Source: JALYLC01 sp035696365
Lineage (GTDB): Bacteria; Actinomycetota; Thermoleophilia; Gaiellales; JALYLC01
Direction: 5' to 3'
Assembly (NCBI GenBank): GCA_035696365.1
Contig: DASRQS010000044.1
Coordinates: 1-44,631 of the forward strand
Length of the DNA: 44,631 nt
Positions 9,601-16,579 of the stretch are shown piece by piece. The translations under genes were made by a program, and so were the position numbers. How positions within the stretch are numbered: the first letter of the stretch is position 1; every line of letters starts with the position of its first letter. The notes under the pieces are model-generated. The model was given only the letters and a program-made list of their open reading frames with translations. It was not told the origin of the DNA and did not search any database.

Positions 9601-9821
9601 GCCTGGCCGATCGCGAACCAGCGCCACACCCATAGTGCCGCGGGGCGGTGAATGCGGATGCCGATCAGGATCGCGACGAACGACGAGCCGGAGATGATGT
9701 TGAAGAGCGGGCCGCTGCCCCGGAGCCCCGGTACGAAGAGGTACAGGCCAGAGGCGAAGGCGGCCAGCCCGAGGTACGCGATCCACGCCCGGGAGGCGAA
9801 CGTTCCCGCGGGGCGCCTCAT
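6678..9821 (-). CDS. Membrane-bound PAS-GGDEF-EAL cyclic-di-GMP enzyme with N-terminal multi-helix sensor
   Basis: The 1047-residue protein starts with about nine membrane helices (residues 10-310), followed by a GAF-like region (about 330-470), a PAS domain (about 480-600), a GGDEF domain and an EAL domain. The GGDEF motif is intact, with an inhibitory-site RxxD (RETD) five residues before it, so a feedback-controlled diguanylate cyclase is likely. The EAL domain keeps EALVRW, the Glu in ITESVLM, DDFGTGYSSL, the Lys-Met-Asp of KMDRSF, VAEGIE and LGQGFF, so phosphodiesterase activity is also possible. The start ATG overlaps the stop of the upstream AOS-like gene. The membrane sensor part belongs to no family I can name. 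Confidence 0.93.
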   Translation of the reverse strand: MRRPAGTFASRAWIAYLGLAAFASGLYLFVPGLRGSGPLFNIISGSSFVAILIGIRIHRPAALWVWRWFAIGQALFFLGDVYTYSYPQVIGHDVPFPSAGDVLYLLVYPALMTGVLLAVRRRNPQGDRAGVIDALIITVGIALLSWVFLMAPYVHDATLSPLAKSVSIAYPLGDVLLLAAALRLAFDGGRRRGSFFLLAASIGALLTTDAAYGYALLDGTYNHQLIYDIGWLVYYALWGAAALHPSMREFVEATPDRQRRLSWQRLGLLTVASLVAPGIELVREAHRGDFDLLVIVAASIVVFLLVIARVAGLVKQNERTVKRERALRLANLALVNATTPTEIGIAALDTAQLLVEGVGEVRLCVQHPAGLVLLTAPAADEVLPTSTIALLERAAENPTERVALPETAHAELRLPPGYVRANVFPLAAREDQRGLLIAAAPSPFSPILVEALDALCASVSMALESAALSEQAHRRENEARFASLVRNASDLITVVDRDGVVLYQSPSIHRILGIAADDVSGTRFEKLLLDADRRRLRKLLQTPSHGSSRSKAFDCTLIHSDGRALKFEVVATDLCDDEHVRGIVLNGRDASERAAFEEQLAHQAFHDAVTGLPNRALFSDRVEHALARATRKGTGIAVIFLDLDDFKTINDSLGHAAGDEVLQQVAVRLLEAVRETDTAARFGGDEFAILLEEVGDPAVVTEFAERLVRGFEMPISGIGKDLLVRPSIGVALSGTGEAVTPADADELIRNADAAMYICKRDGIGGYRLFEAAMHERVLERLELRAELQRAIEERQFELHFQPVVRLLDGSVAGMEALVRWHHPTRGLVQPGQFIPLAEEMGLIVELGRWVLQESCQHAARLRATGEAGPEFTIAVNLSVKQLQHPDVVADVEAALNDSGIDPQMLVLEITESVLMADYELASRRLQQLKEIGVRIAMDDFGTGYSSLSYLSRFPVDILKMDRSFLGSNASPQAEGLAAAIVALGESLKLEVVAEGIELSGQYQALRDLGCDLGQGFFIARPMDLADTREWLADADRVARRDEELDAA

Positions 9822-11113
9822 GCCGCACGCTCCAGATCCGCATTGACGTCGATCGCCCGCTGCTGGAGCGCGTAGCGATCGGCGAGATCGCCGAGCGTCC
9901 GGATCAGGCTCGTGATCTGCTCATCGGTGTTCGCGGCGGTAACCTGGACCCGGAATCCGACTTCGTCCTTCGGCACCAGCGGGTAGGCAGCCAGGGTCAC
10001 GTAGATGCCCTGCTCGAACAGGAAGCGACCGACCGCATCGATCTGCTGGTGGTCCGCCAGTGGCACCTCGATGATGGGGAGCCCGGAGCGGTTCGGAGTG
10101 GCGGCGCCGAGTTCATCCAGAGCATTGAGGACGCGCGCGGTCATCGTGTGAAGGTTGGCCCGCAGGCGGTCGCCCTTCTGGTCGTTGACATCGAAGCCGG
10201 CAAGTGTCGAAGCCAGCGACGCGACCGGCGAAGGCCCCGAGTAGAGGTATGGCGCAGCGGCAACCTTGAGCAGGTTCTTGATCGCAGTCGGGCAGGCGAC
10301 GAAGGCGAGCAGCGAGGAATAGGACTTCGAGAAGCCGCCCACCAGCACCAGCTCGTCGTAGGACTCGCCCAGATGCCGCACGATCGAGTTGCCTCGCATG
10401 CCGTACGGGCTCGTCTCGTCTGGCCGTCGCTCGCCGATCACGCCGAAGCCGTGCGCATCGTCGACGTACAGGAGTGCTCCATGAGAGCGGGCTACTCGGG
10501 CAAAGGCGGCGAGGTCGGGCGCATTGCCGGTCATGCTGTTCACGCCGTCCATGCAGATGAGCGTCGGCTCGCTGTGGACTTTCGAAATCAATTGCTCGAG
10601 GTGTGCGGGGTCCTCGAAGCGAAAGCGTTCCACCGTGGCCCCGTGGCTGCGCGCAACCTGACAGCCGTCGTACAGCGTCTTGTGGGCGCGCGCGTCGAGG
10701 AAGATCGTCCCGCTGCCGGCCAGCACCGGCACGACCGACGCGTGAATGTGCGTGATCGTGGGAAGCAGCAGCGAGTCCTCGCAACCGAGCAGGGCCGTGA
10801 GCCGTTCCTCGATCTGCTCGTAGAGCACGGGGCTCCCGAGCATCCGGGACCAGCTCGGATGGGTGCCCCAGGCTTCGAGGGCCGGCGGGATCGCAGCGAT
10901 GATGTCCGGCTCGAGGTCGAAGCCCAGGTAGTTGCACGACGCGAAATCGGCAAGCCAATGATTTCCCACGCGGATCATGCGACCGTCAATCTCGGCGACG
11001 ACGGCGTCCATCATCGGATTCGACGCGCGCAGGTCGGCGAGGCTTTGACAGCTCTCGAGCCAGCGCTCCAACCACGTGTGCCGTTGGCCGTTCACGCTCC
11101 GTGTGATCGGCAC
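9818..11113 (-). CDS. Alpha-oxoamine-synthase-like PLP enzyme (KBL/BioF/CqsA type)
   Basis: This 431-residue fold-type I PLP enzyme resembles 2-amino-3-ketobutyrate CoA ligase, 8-amino-7-oxononanoate synthase and the CqsA autoinducer synthase. Visible motifs are FASCNYLGF at the N-terminus, the cofactor region LYVDDAHGFGVIGERR, and the PLP-lysine motif GGFSKSYSSL. Family members condense an acyl-CoA with an amino acid and release CO2. The GTG at 11113 is used; there is no strong ribosome site. No biotin or threonine genes are close. Instead the gene is coupled (4-bp overlap) to a cyclic-di-GMP enzyme and then an exporter, which suggests a signal or secreted metabolite. The reaction cannot be chosen from sequence. 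Confidence 0.85.
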   Translation of the reverse strand: MPITRSVNGQRHTWLERWLESCQSLADLRASNPMMDAVVAEIDGRMIRVGNHWLADFASCNYLGFDLEPDIIAAIPPALEAWGTHPSWSRMLGSPVLYEQIEERLTALLGCEDSLLLPTITHIHASVVPVLAGSGTIFLDARAHKTLYDGCQVARSHGATVERFRFEDPAHLEQLISKVHSEPTLICMDGVNSMTGNAPDLAAFARVARSHGALLYVDDAHGFGVIGERRPDETSPYGMRGNSIVRHLGESYDELVLVGGFSKSYSSLLAFVACPTAIKNLLKVAAAPYLYSGPSPVASLASTLAGFDVNDQKGDRLRANLHTMTARVLNALDELGAATPNRSGLPIIEVPLADHQQIDAVGRFLFEQGIYVTLAAYPLVPKDEVGFRVQVTAANTDEQITSLIRTLGDLADRYALQQRAIDVNADLERAA

Positions 11114-11755
11114 GGTTGCCAGTTCGCTTTAGCACGAGTCCCATTGGCCCCAGATAGGGGCATTCTCGCGCGCGGAAGGGGCAGGAGGGCGACCCCCGAT
11201 CGGGGCAGCACCGGCACGTCCGGAGAGGGAGAGGCGGCCGAGGCCTGGCGCACGCGCGGCCGTAAACAACGCCTGATGTGCCTTTGTCTTTCTTCGGATC
11301 CGCGTCGGGTTCGCGTTCGAAGAAGTCGCGCTCGGCGCTGGTGGCTTCGTCGTAAGAGGCGTCGCTAGGAGGCCACGGCGCTCGAGCGGGCCTGGAAGAC
11401 GCGCTGGCCGAGCGCCCGTTGAAGCCGGGAGAGAGAGAGAGAGAGGAGTGTGAGCTCGCAGCAGGTTAGGAGCTTCTTCATGGGTCGAATCTACCTCCGC
11501 CGGTAGCGCCCGGCCCAGCGATTCGGCGCCTGCTGCTCGCGTGTTGGCGGTCACGTCCATGGCCACGCCGATCCGAAATCGCGGTCCGAGCCGTGTGCAC
11601 GATCCCGCGCCGTACGTGCGGAACCGGCTTAGGACACCGTTCCGGCTTTAGACAGGAATCGCGCCAGCGCGGATGCCTTGAGAATGTAGGCCCGCTGGAC
11701 TAGACCCAGCGGCGTTGAATGTACGCCCGCGTCCAAAAGGACTGCAGCGATCGAT
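11114..11755. other. Non-coding stretch upstream of the AOS operon
   Basis: I recognise no gene. It contains a GC-rich hairpin (GCCCC, AGATA, GGGGC, 11147-11161) just upstream of the AOS start and a (GA)n microsatellite at 11428-11445. Frames on both strands here have low-complexity Arg/Ala/Pro translations. Confidence 0.5.
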
Positions 11756-11993
11756 CTTGACCCCCAGCCAGATCACGCCAAAAGCACGTGCATAACCCAG
11801 TCGACGCCGAAGTTCCGTCCATGAGCATCCGCCAACGTCCACTGGAGCCACGCATCTCTGGCCCAGAAATGGCCTGCGGACGGTTCGCATGACCCCCAAC
11901 TCGACGTGGGGCCTCCAGACAACGGCCTAACCATGCGCTTTCCGGGATGGGCGATACTGGGCTCGAACCAGTTACCCCCAGCTTGTCGAGCTT
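11756..11993 (-). repeat. tRNA-associated repeat, copy B (flank plus tRNA-Val 3' half)
   Basis: Positions 11944-11992 match the intact tRNA-Val and its 3' flank with one difference (11973). Positions 11756-11943 are about 80% alike, with small indels, to 21922-22116 in copy C. On the plus strand both copies preserve an open pattern, L-A-Q-K-W-P..G-S-x-D-P-Q-L-D-V-G, then N-G-x-T-M-R-F, just before the tRNA part. This suggests a decayed coding tail reading toward the tRNA, as an integrase would. The 11-base string TGACCCCCAGC occurs both at the left end of the repeat (11758-11768) and in the intact tRNA. Confidence 0.85.
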
Positions 11994-12186
11994 GGGGCGC
12001 ACCGCTCAACGTGCGTCCCCAGGGACTTCTGGGCACGATTTGGGCCACGCGTACGGAGATCGTGCAGAGCCGGTTCGCACGAGGCCGTGCGAGGTTGGAG
12101 CAAGCGACCAGAATGCCGACCTTGTCCCGGTCAGCTCTGGTGAGTCCAATCAGCAGCGCGGAGGCACCCGGCCGTCGGCCGGGCAC

Positions 12187-12237
12187 CTCACGAAGCTCTA
12201 AGCAAGCTCTCAGCTTCGGGCGCGGTTTACTCAGGTT
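12187..12237 (+). promoter_or_regulatory. P1: triple 11-bp direct repeat plus TCAGGTT, before the response regulator
   Basis: Three head-to-tail 11-mers occur: CTCACGAAGCT (12187-12197), CTAAGCAAGCT (12198-12208) and CTCAGCTTCGG (12209-12219). From the end of CTCAGC there are exactly 16 bases to TCAGGTT (12231-12237). The same layout is found at 14448 and 15232. An 11-bp period is typical of OmpR/PhoB-family binding sites on one face of DNA, so this is probably the autoregulatory site of the adjacent response regulator. TCAGGTT would then be near the -10. Confidence 0.75.
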
Positions 12238-12363
12238 GCAATGCTCCGCTGGGGTATGTCGCCTCGCCGGGCTTGGCCGTGACGTATCTGCGCGCCCGCA
12301 GAGGCTTGTCTCGTGGATCCTTAGGGGTCATGCAAGGTGGAGGTCTATGGTGGACGGGCGGTG

Positions 12364-13062
12364 ATGGAGGCGACTGAGGTTCGGGGCGGGCGCGTGCTGG
12401 TCGTGGACGATGATCCGGACGTGCGCGAGGCCGTTGAGACTGCGCTCGAGCTGGAGGGTCATCGTGTCGAGATCGCGGCTGACGGGCTTGCGGCGCTGAA
12501 GAGGCTGGGGCAGGTGGAGTTCGACGCGGTCGTACTGGACGTGCTGATGCCGAAGTTGGACGGCTTCGAGGTCTGTCGGCGACTTCGTGCTGCTGGCAAC
12601 AGGACGCCGATCCTGATCCTGACGGCGCGCGACTCCGAGGAGGACACGATCCGCGGCCTGGACCTCGGCGCGGACGACTATCTCGTCAAACCGTTCCCAC
12701 TCGGCGAGCTGCTCGCCCGCGTGCGCGCGCTCCTGCGGCGGACGCGGCCGGCCGGCGAGGGCGCGCCACTCTGGTTTGCCGGGCTCTCGCTCGACCTGCA
12801 GCTGCGAGAGGCTTCCCGCGGTGGGCGCGTGTTCGAGTTGACGCGCACGGAGTACGCGCTGCTCGAGCTGTTCCTGCGCAACCCGCGTCAGGTGCTGACG
12901 CGGGAGCTGATCATGGAGCGGATCTGGAACTACGACTTCGGTCCGACGTCGAATCCGCTCGAGGTGTACATCAGCTACCTGCGGCGCAAGACGGAGGCCG
13001 GCGGGGAGTCGCGTCTGATCCACACGGTTCGCGGCGTCGGCTACGCGCTGCGGGAACCGTGA
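12364..13062 (+). CDS. OmpR-family response regulator
   Basis: The protein has a receiver domain (acidic pair VDDDP, phospho-acceptor Asp in VVLDVLMPKLDGF, conserved Thr in LILTARD, Lys in YLVKPF) and a winged-helix DNA-binding domain (FELTRTEYALLELFL, VLTRELIMERIWNYDF, VYISYLRRK, IHTVRGVGYALRE). The start at 12364 (ATG) gives a normal N-terminus; in-frame GTGs at 12361 and 12337 are alternatives. It overlaps the sensor kinase by 4 bp. The triple 11-bp repeats upstream of itself and of two lipoprotein genes are its likely targets. Its regulon would then include the exporter genes downstream. Confidence 0.94.
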   Translation: MEATEVRGGRVLVVDDDPDVREAVETALELEGHRVEIAADGLAALKRLGQVEFDAVVLDVLMPKLDGFEVCRRLRAAGNRTPILILTARDSEEDTIRGLDLGADDYLVKPFPLGELLARVRALLRRTRPAGEGAPLWFAGLSLDLQLREASRGGRVFELTRTEYALLELFLRNPRQVLTRELIMERIWNYDFGPTSNPLEVYISYLRRKTEAGGESRLIHTVRGVGYALREP

Positions 13063-14444
13063 GCCTGCGCACGCGCTTGACGCTCGCCGGGGGCGGCGCC
13101 GTGTTCGTCGCACTCGCGATCGCCTCGTCGGTGATCTATGTCGAGGTGCGCTCGAAGCTGCACGACCAGATCGACTTCTCGCTGATCCAGTCGGCCGAGA
13201 ACGTGGCCGTGAAGTGGCACTCGAACTCCGCGCTCGCTTTCGACAAGGGCCCGAACGGATTCTTCCAGGTCGTCCCGAGCCTCGGCGCCGTGCCAAATGC
13301 AGGTCTGACGGCGACCGGAGCACCGCTGAGGACGACCGATGCGACGACGACAGCGCCGAGCTCGACGACCGCCGGCAAGCCCACCGAGGAACACATCCTC
13401 GGCGAGGACAAAGCGGTGGCGGCCGGGGTGGCGCGCCCGTACTTCAGGAACGTTCGCGTCGCCGGCGCGGAGATGCGGCTGTACACCATGCGACTGCCCT
13501 CTACGAACGCCGGGCTGGTGCGGACTTTGCGCCCGCTGACCGAGGCGAACGCGACGATCGCACGCGTGCGCTGGCTGCTGCTCGCCCTGACGCTCGGCGG
13601 GGCGCTCGCGGCGGGCCTGCTGGGACGACTGGCCGCAAATGCGGTGTTGCGCCCCGTGCGTGCGCTCGCCGGGGCAGTGCGCGAGGTCAGCGCGACACGT
13701 GATCTCAACCAGCGGATCGCAGTGAGCGGCCGCGACGAGCTGGCAAGCCTGGCAGCCAACTTCAACACGATGCTGGCCGCCCTCGACGAGTCGCAACAAG
13801 CTCAGCAGCAGCTGATCGCGGACACCTCGCACGAGCTGAGGACGCCGCTGACCGCGCACCGCGCGAACATCGAGCTACTTGCGCGGCCGGACCTGCCCGT
13901 CGAACGGCGCCGGCGCGTGCTCGACGCAGCTGTGCGAGGTATCGAGGAGCTCTCGGCGCTCGTCGGCGATCTCATCGAGGCCGCCCGCGACGGGAGATCT
14001 CTCGATGCACGCGTGCCGCTCGCGCTCGACGAGCTCCTGGCGAAAGCGGTCAAGCGGGCGCAGCACAGAGCGCCGGGGCTGCACGTCGAAAGCCGGCTGG
14101 AACCCCACCGGATTGTGGGGGCCCGCTCGCGGCTGGAACGCGCCGTCGACAACGTTCTCGACAACGCGATCAAGTGGAGCCCACCCGGCGGCACCATCGA
14201 CGTCCGGCTCGTCGACGGGATACTGACAGTGCGCGACCACGGGCCCGGCATCGACGAGTCCGACCTGCCGCACATCTTCGACCGCTTCTACCGGGCCGCC
14301 GCGGCTCGCGCCCTGCCCGGCTCGGGTCTCGGGCTCGCGATCGTCAAGCAGACCGTCGACGACCACGGCGGAAGTGTCACCGTCGCGAACGCGGACGGCG
14401 GAGGGGCGCTGCTCGCGCTTCGCTTCGACGCCGACGCGCGCTAG
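13059..14444 (+). CDS. Sensor histidine kinase (HAMP-HisKA-HATPase)
   Basis: The 461-residue protein has a first membrane helix (residues 8-28), an extracytoplasmic part of about 130 residues rich in Thr/Ala/Ser, a second helix (about 170-192), a HAMP linker, the phospho-accepting H-box (DTSHELRTPLT), the N-box (VDNVLDNAIKWSPPGG), and the G-boxes (DHGPGI, GSGLGLAIVKQ). It starts with GTG inside the last codons of the response regulator gene. The sensed signal is unknown. Its last codons and the DNA after them have been copied about 780 bp downstream (see the repeat entries). Confidence 0.93.
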   Translation: MSLRTRLTLAGGGAVFVALAIASSVIYVEVRSKLHDQIDFSLIQSAENVAVKWHSNSALAFDKGPNGFFQVVPSLGAVPNAGLTATGAPLRTTDATTTAPSSTTAGKPTEEHILGEDKAVAAGVARPYFRNVRVAGAEMRLYTMRLPSTNAGLVRTLRPLTEANATIARVRWLLLALTLGGALAAGLLGRLAANAVLRPVRALAGAVREVSATRDLNQRIAVSGRDELASLAANFNTMLAALDESQQAQQQLIADTSHELRTPLTAHRANIELLARPDLPVERRRRVLDAAVRGIEELSALVGDLIEAARDGRSLDARVPLALDELLAKAVKRAQHRAPGLHVESRLEPHRIVGARSRLERAVDNVLDNAIKWSPPGGTIDVRLVDGILTVRDHGPGIDESDLPHIFDRFYRAAAARALPGSGLGLAIVKQTVDDHGGSVTVANADGGGALLALRFDADAR

Positions 14445-14640
14445 ACGCTCAGCAACCTCTCAGTAACCTCTCATACAGGGCGGCGATCCGCTCAGGTTCC
14501 GATGGTGAGCTTTCGTTGCTCACGACTAGAAGGAGCCGAACACGATGCGGTGCCGCCCACTGACCCTCGCCTCGGCCGTCGCGGTTGCCGCGTGTTCGCT
14601 GCTCGCGGCCGGCTGTGGCGGCGGTGGCTCCCCCAACGCC
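14395..14640 (+). repeat. Duplicated leader unit, copy 1 (kinase 3' end, promoter, lipoprotein start)
   Basis: This segment and 15177-15425 share the last codons of the kinase gene (CTTCGACGCCGAC...), the TAGACGCTC after the stop, the triple-repeat promoter, a GGTGAGCTTT...TTGCTC leader, and the first codons and signal peptide of a lipoprotein gene (GTTGCCGCGTG). Copy 1 is in the natural context, within and behind the kinase gene. Confidence 0.8.
14448..14498 (+). promoter_or_regulatory. P2: triple 11-bp direct repeat plus TCAGGTT, before lipoprotein 1
   Basis: The 11-mers are CTCAGCAACCT (14448-14458), CTCAGTAACCT (14459-14469) and CTCATACAGGG (14470-14480), with TCAGGTT at 14492-14498, again 16 bases after the six-base core of the third repeat. 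The site lies 4 bp after the kinase stop codon, so lipoprotein 1 has its own controlled promoter. Confidence 0.75.
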
Positions 14641-15135
14641 GGCGTGGCCAGCGTCGGCACGACCACCGCAGCCGCGCCGGCGGCCGCGGCGGCCACCGGC
14701 GGCTCGTCCTCCGGCGGGGGACTCGTCGAGTACGCGACCTGCATGCGCTCGCACGGCGTCTCGAGCTTCCCCGACCCGGCCTCCTTCGGGTCATCTGGGG
14801 CCACCAAGGCCGCCAAGCATCGGATCGCTCAGGACTCCGCGAGTAAGGCCCCCTCGGCAACGTTGCGGGCCGCGCTACGGACGTGTGCGCGGTACGCCCC
14901 ACCGTCGACATCGCCCCCGCACGTCAGCCCGCAGGAGATCCAGAAGCTGCTCGCCGTATCCCGCTGCATGCGCGCCCACGGGATACCGAACTTTCCCGAC
15001 CCCAATCCCATCACCGGCGAGCTCACCGCTCCCGCCGGCATCTCCAGGAACTCCCCGCGGGTCCTCGCAGCCCTGCGAGCGTGCAGCTCAATCGGTCACG
15101 CTGCCGGTCTCGCGCCTCCGAACACGGGGCCATGA
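14545..15135 (+). CDS. Lipoprotein 1, two CMR...FPDP modules (type A)
   Basis: A signal peptide with lipobox (LLAAGC) and a Gly/Ala/Ser linker precede two copies of a module that starts C-M-R-S/A-H-G-V/I-x-x-F-P-D-P and closes with a second Cys 40-49 residues later (in ALRTC and ALRAC). The paired cysteines suggest one disulfide per module. I know such proteins only as uncharacterised actinobacterial secreted proteins, often beside ABC exporters with peptidoglycan-binding adaptors; no function is claimed. ATG at 14545 follows AAGGAG. Its first module is identical to that of lipoprotein 3 over 13 residues. Confidence 0.85.
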   Translation: MRCRPLTLASAVAVAACSLLAAGCGGGGSPNAGVASVGTTTAAAPAAAAATGGSSSGGGLVEYATCMRSHGVSSFPDPASFGSSGATKAAKHRIAQDSASKAPSATLRAALRTCARYAPPSTSPPHVSPQEIQKLLAVSRCMRAHGIPNFPDPNPITGELTAPAGISRNSPRVLAALRACSSIGHAAGLAPPNTGP

Positions 15136-15176
15136 AAACAAGCCTTGCGCCGGTGTCGCCGTCGATGCTGCGCGCA

Positions 15177-15425
15177 GCCACCGGCGGAGCTCCTCGCCTC
15201 GGCTTCGACGCCGACATCCGATAGACGCTCTCTCAGCAACGTCTAAGCAAGCTCTCAGCATTAACGCCCACACGTTCAGGTTGTGGTGGTGAGCTTTCCT
15301 TGCTCGCGACTGAAGGGAACCGAACACCATGCGATGCCGCCCTCCACTCATGCTCGCCTCGGTCGCCGCGGTTGCCGCGTGCTCGCTGCTCGCGACCGGC
15401 TGTGGCGGCGGGGGCTCGCCGGGGG
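15177..15425 (+). repeat. Duplicated leader unit, copy 2 with kinase-tail fossil
   Basis: Copy 2 of the unit at 14395-14640. It begins with a corrupted copy of the kinase C-terminus (one frame reads ...RLGFDADIR-stop, compared with LRFDADAR-stop in the real gene), followed by the copied promoter and lipoprotein start. This shows that the lipoprotein gene was duplicated in tandem together with the end of the kinase gene. The stretch 15136-15231 holds nothing else. Confidence 0.8.
15232..15282 (+). promoter_or_regulatory. P3: triple 11-bp direct repeat plus TCAGGTT, before lipoprotein 2
   Basis: CTCAGCAACGT (15232-15242), CTAAGCAAGCT (15243-15253) and CTCAGCATTAA (15254-15264) are followed after 16 bases by TCAGGTT (15276-15282). 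The middle repeat is identical to that of P1. P3 probably drives lipoproteins 2-4 and the whole exporter operon to 21855, because no later gap is large enough for another obvious promoter. Confidence 0.75.
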
Positions 15426-15907
15426 TTGCCAACGTCGCCTCCTCCACGAGCGTCGCCGCTACGACGACACCGAACGGCGCGACGACGACGCAGACCGGAA
15501 CGATCGCCTCGGCGTTTGCCTTTGCCCGCTGCATGCGCTCTTACGGCATACCTGGCTGGCCCGACCCCAACAGCCAAGGCTTCTTCGACAAGTCCAAGCT
15601 GCGGCCACTCGGGCTCAGCGTGTCTCGGGTCCGGGCGCTCGAGGAGGGTCCGTGCAATATCCCGCTGCCCAGCCCACAGGCGTACACGATCACTCCTGCC
15701 GATCGGGCCGCCTACCTCAAGGCGGCTGCATGCATGCGCTCGCACGGTTTCCCCGACTTCCCGGACCCGACATTCCCGGACAACAACGTCACGCTCAACA
15801 TTCCGTCGAGCATCAACAGAAACTCTCCGAGGTTCAAGAGCGCGGCGACGACTTGCACCGAGCTGATTCGGCCGGGTCTGCCCTACACCAGGCCCGGCGG
15901 CTCGTGA
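15329..15907 (+). CDS. Lipoprotein 2, two CMR...WPDP/FPDP modules (type B)
   Basis: The lipobox is LLATGC, followed by a Thr/Ala linker. Module 1 opens CMRSYGIPGWPDPNS and contains FFDKSKL; module 2 opens CMRSHGFPDFPDP and ends with S-P-R-F-x-x-A-x-x-x-C. Each module spans 42 residues from Cys to Cys. The GWPDPNS...DKSKL signature is shared with lipoprotein 4, so 2 and 4 form one subtype and 1 and 3 another. The signal peptide is close to that of lipoprotein 1, which fits the copied leader. Role unknown; likely outside the membrane, partner of the exporter encoded downstream. Confidence 0.85.
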   Translation: MRCRPPLMLASVAAVAACSLLATGCGGGGSPGVANVASSTSVAATTTPNGATTTQTGTIASAFAFARCMRSYGIPGWPDPNSQGFFDKSKLRPLGLSVSRVRALEEGPCNIPLPSPQAYTITPADRAAYLKAAACMRSHGFPDFPDPTFPDNNVTLNIPSSINRNSPRFKSAATTCTELIRPGLPYTRPGGS

Positions 15908-16500
15908 GCGGACTCTGTCACTCTCGTGGTCGCCGGTTGCGAGTTGCGGTTGCCGTGATCGCCGGCCTTGCGGGTCCGTCACTGCTCGTGTCCGCATGCG
16001 GCGGCTCGGCGGCCAGTCAGGTTGCGCAGTTGGGCTCCACCGCCGGCGGGACACGGAAGGGCAGCAGCCGCCCGAAGGCGACGAGCAAGTACGCCTCGTC
16101 ACTCGCGTACTCCCGCTGCATGCGCTCGCACGGGGTTTCCAGCTTCCCTGATCCGAAACAGGTTGGTGGCGGAATCCAGATCTCCGGTTCCAGGTCGGGG
16201 ATCAACCCACAGTCGCCCCTGTTCAGGTCCGCTCAACAGTCCTGCAGGCACCTGCTGCCGGGTGACGACCGGCCGACCCACTCCAGCCAGCAGCAGGCGC
16301 TCGCACGAATGCTCCACATCTCGCAGTGCATGCGGGCCCATGGCATCGCGGGGTTCCCCGATCCGACGCTTTCTTCCCCGTCCAAACGGGCCGGCTACAG
16401 CGAGATCCGCAGCAATGGCGTCGCGTGGCTGGCGATCCCCGACTCGATCGACGTGCGATCGCCCGCGTTCAAGCAGGCGGCGGCCGCCTGCAAGTTGTGA
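15904..16500 (+). CDS. Lipoprotein 3, two CMR...FPDP modules (type A)
   Basis: The GTG at 15904 overlaps the stop of lipoprotein 2 (GTGA). It gives a basic N-terminus, a hydrophobic segment (VAVAVIAGLAGPSLLV) and a lipobox (VSAC). Module 1 (CMRSHGVSSFPDP, closing GINPQSPLFRSAQQSC) spans 43 residues. Module 2 (CMRAHGIAGFPDP, closing IDVRSPAFKQAAAAC) spans 55 and is the longest of the eight modules in the cluster. The protein ends right after its final Cys, so the module appears to be the folding unit. Confidence 0.82.
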   Translation: MSGLCHSRGRRLRVAVAVIAGLAGPSLLVSACGGSAASQVAQLGSTAGGTRKGSSRPKATSKYASSLAYSRCMRSHGVSSFPDPKQVGGGIQISGSRSGINPQSPLFRSAQQSCRHLLPGDDRPTHSSQQQALARMLHISQCMRAHGIAGFPDPTLSSPSKRAGYSEIRSNGVAWLAIPDSIDVRSPAFKQAAAACKL

Positions 16501-16579
16501 GTGCCCACCCGCAACCGAGCCCGTTGCTGCCACGTCCGTGCGGCGGCGGCACGCCAGTGCCGAGGGAGTGAGTGTTTCA

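Noticed and set aside
11114..11161. Cyclic-di-GMP riboswitch before the AOS/GGDEF operon
   Set aside because: Only a short GCCCC/GGGGC hairpin is seen; the conserved GEMM core and tetraloop receptor are absent.
11428..11445. (GA)n tract as a possible phase-variation switch
   Set aside because: No convincing gene or promoter spans it, so length changes would have no clear effect.
11129..11566. Minus-strand frame upstream of the AOS gene, with a Lys-Lys-Leu-Leu start in another frame
   Set aside because: Low-complexity Ala/Pro/Arg text over a GA microsatellite; no ribosome site and no family.
14395..15425. Repeats in the lipoprotein region as a CRISPR-like array
   Set aside because: The 11-bp repeats have no spacers, and the larger repeat is a two-copy gene-leader duplication; no cas genes are present.
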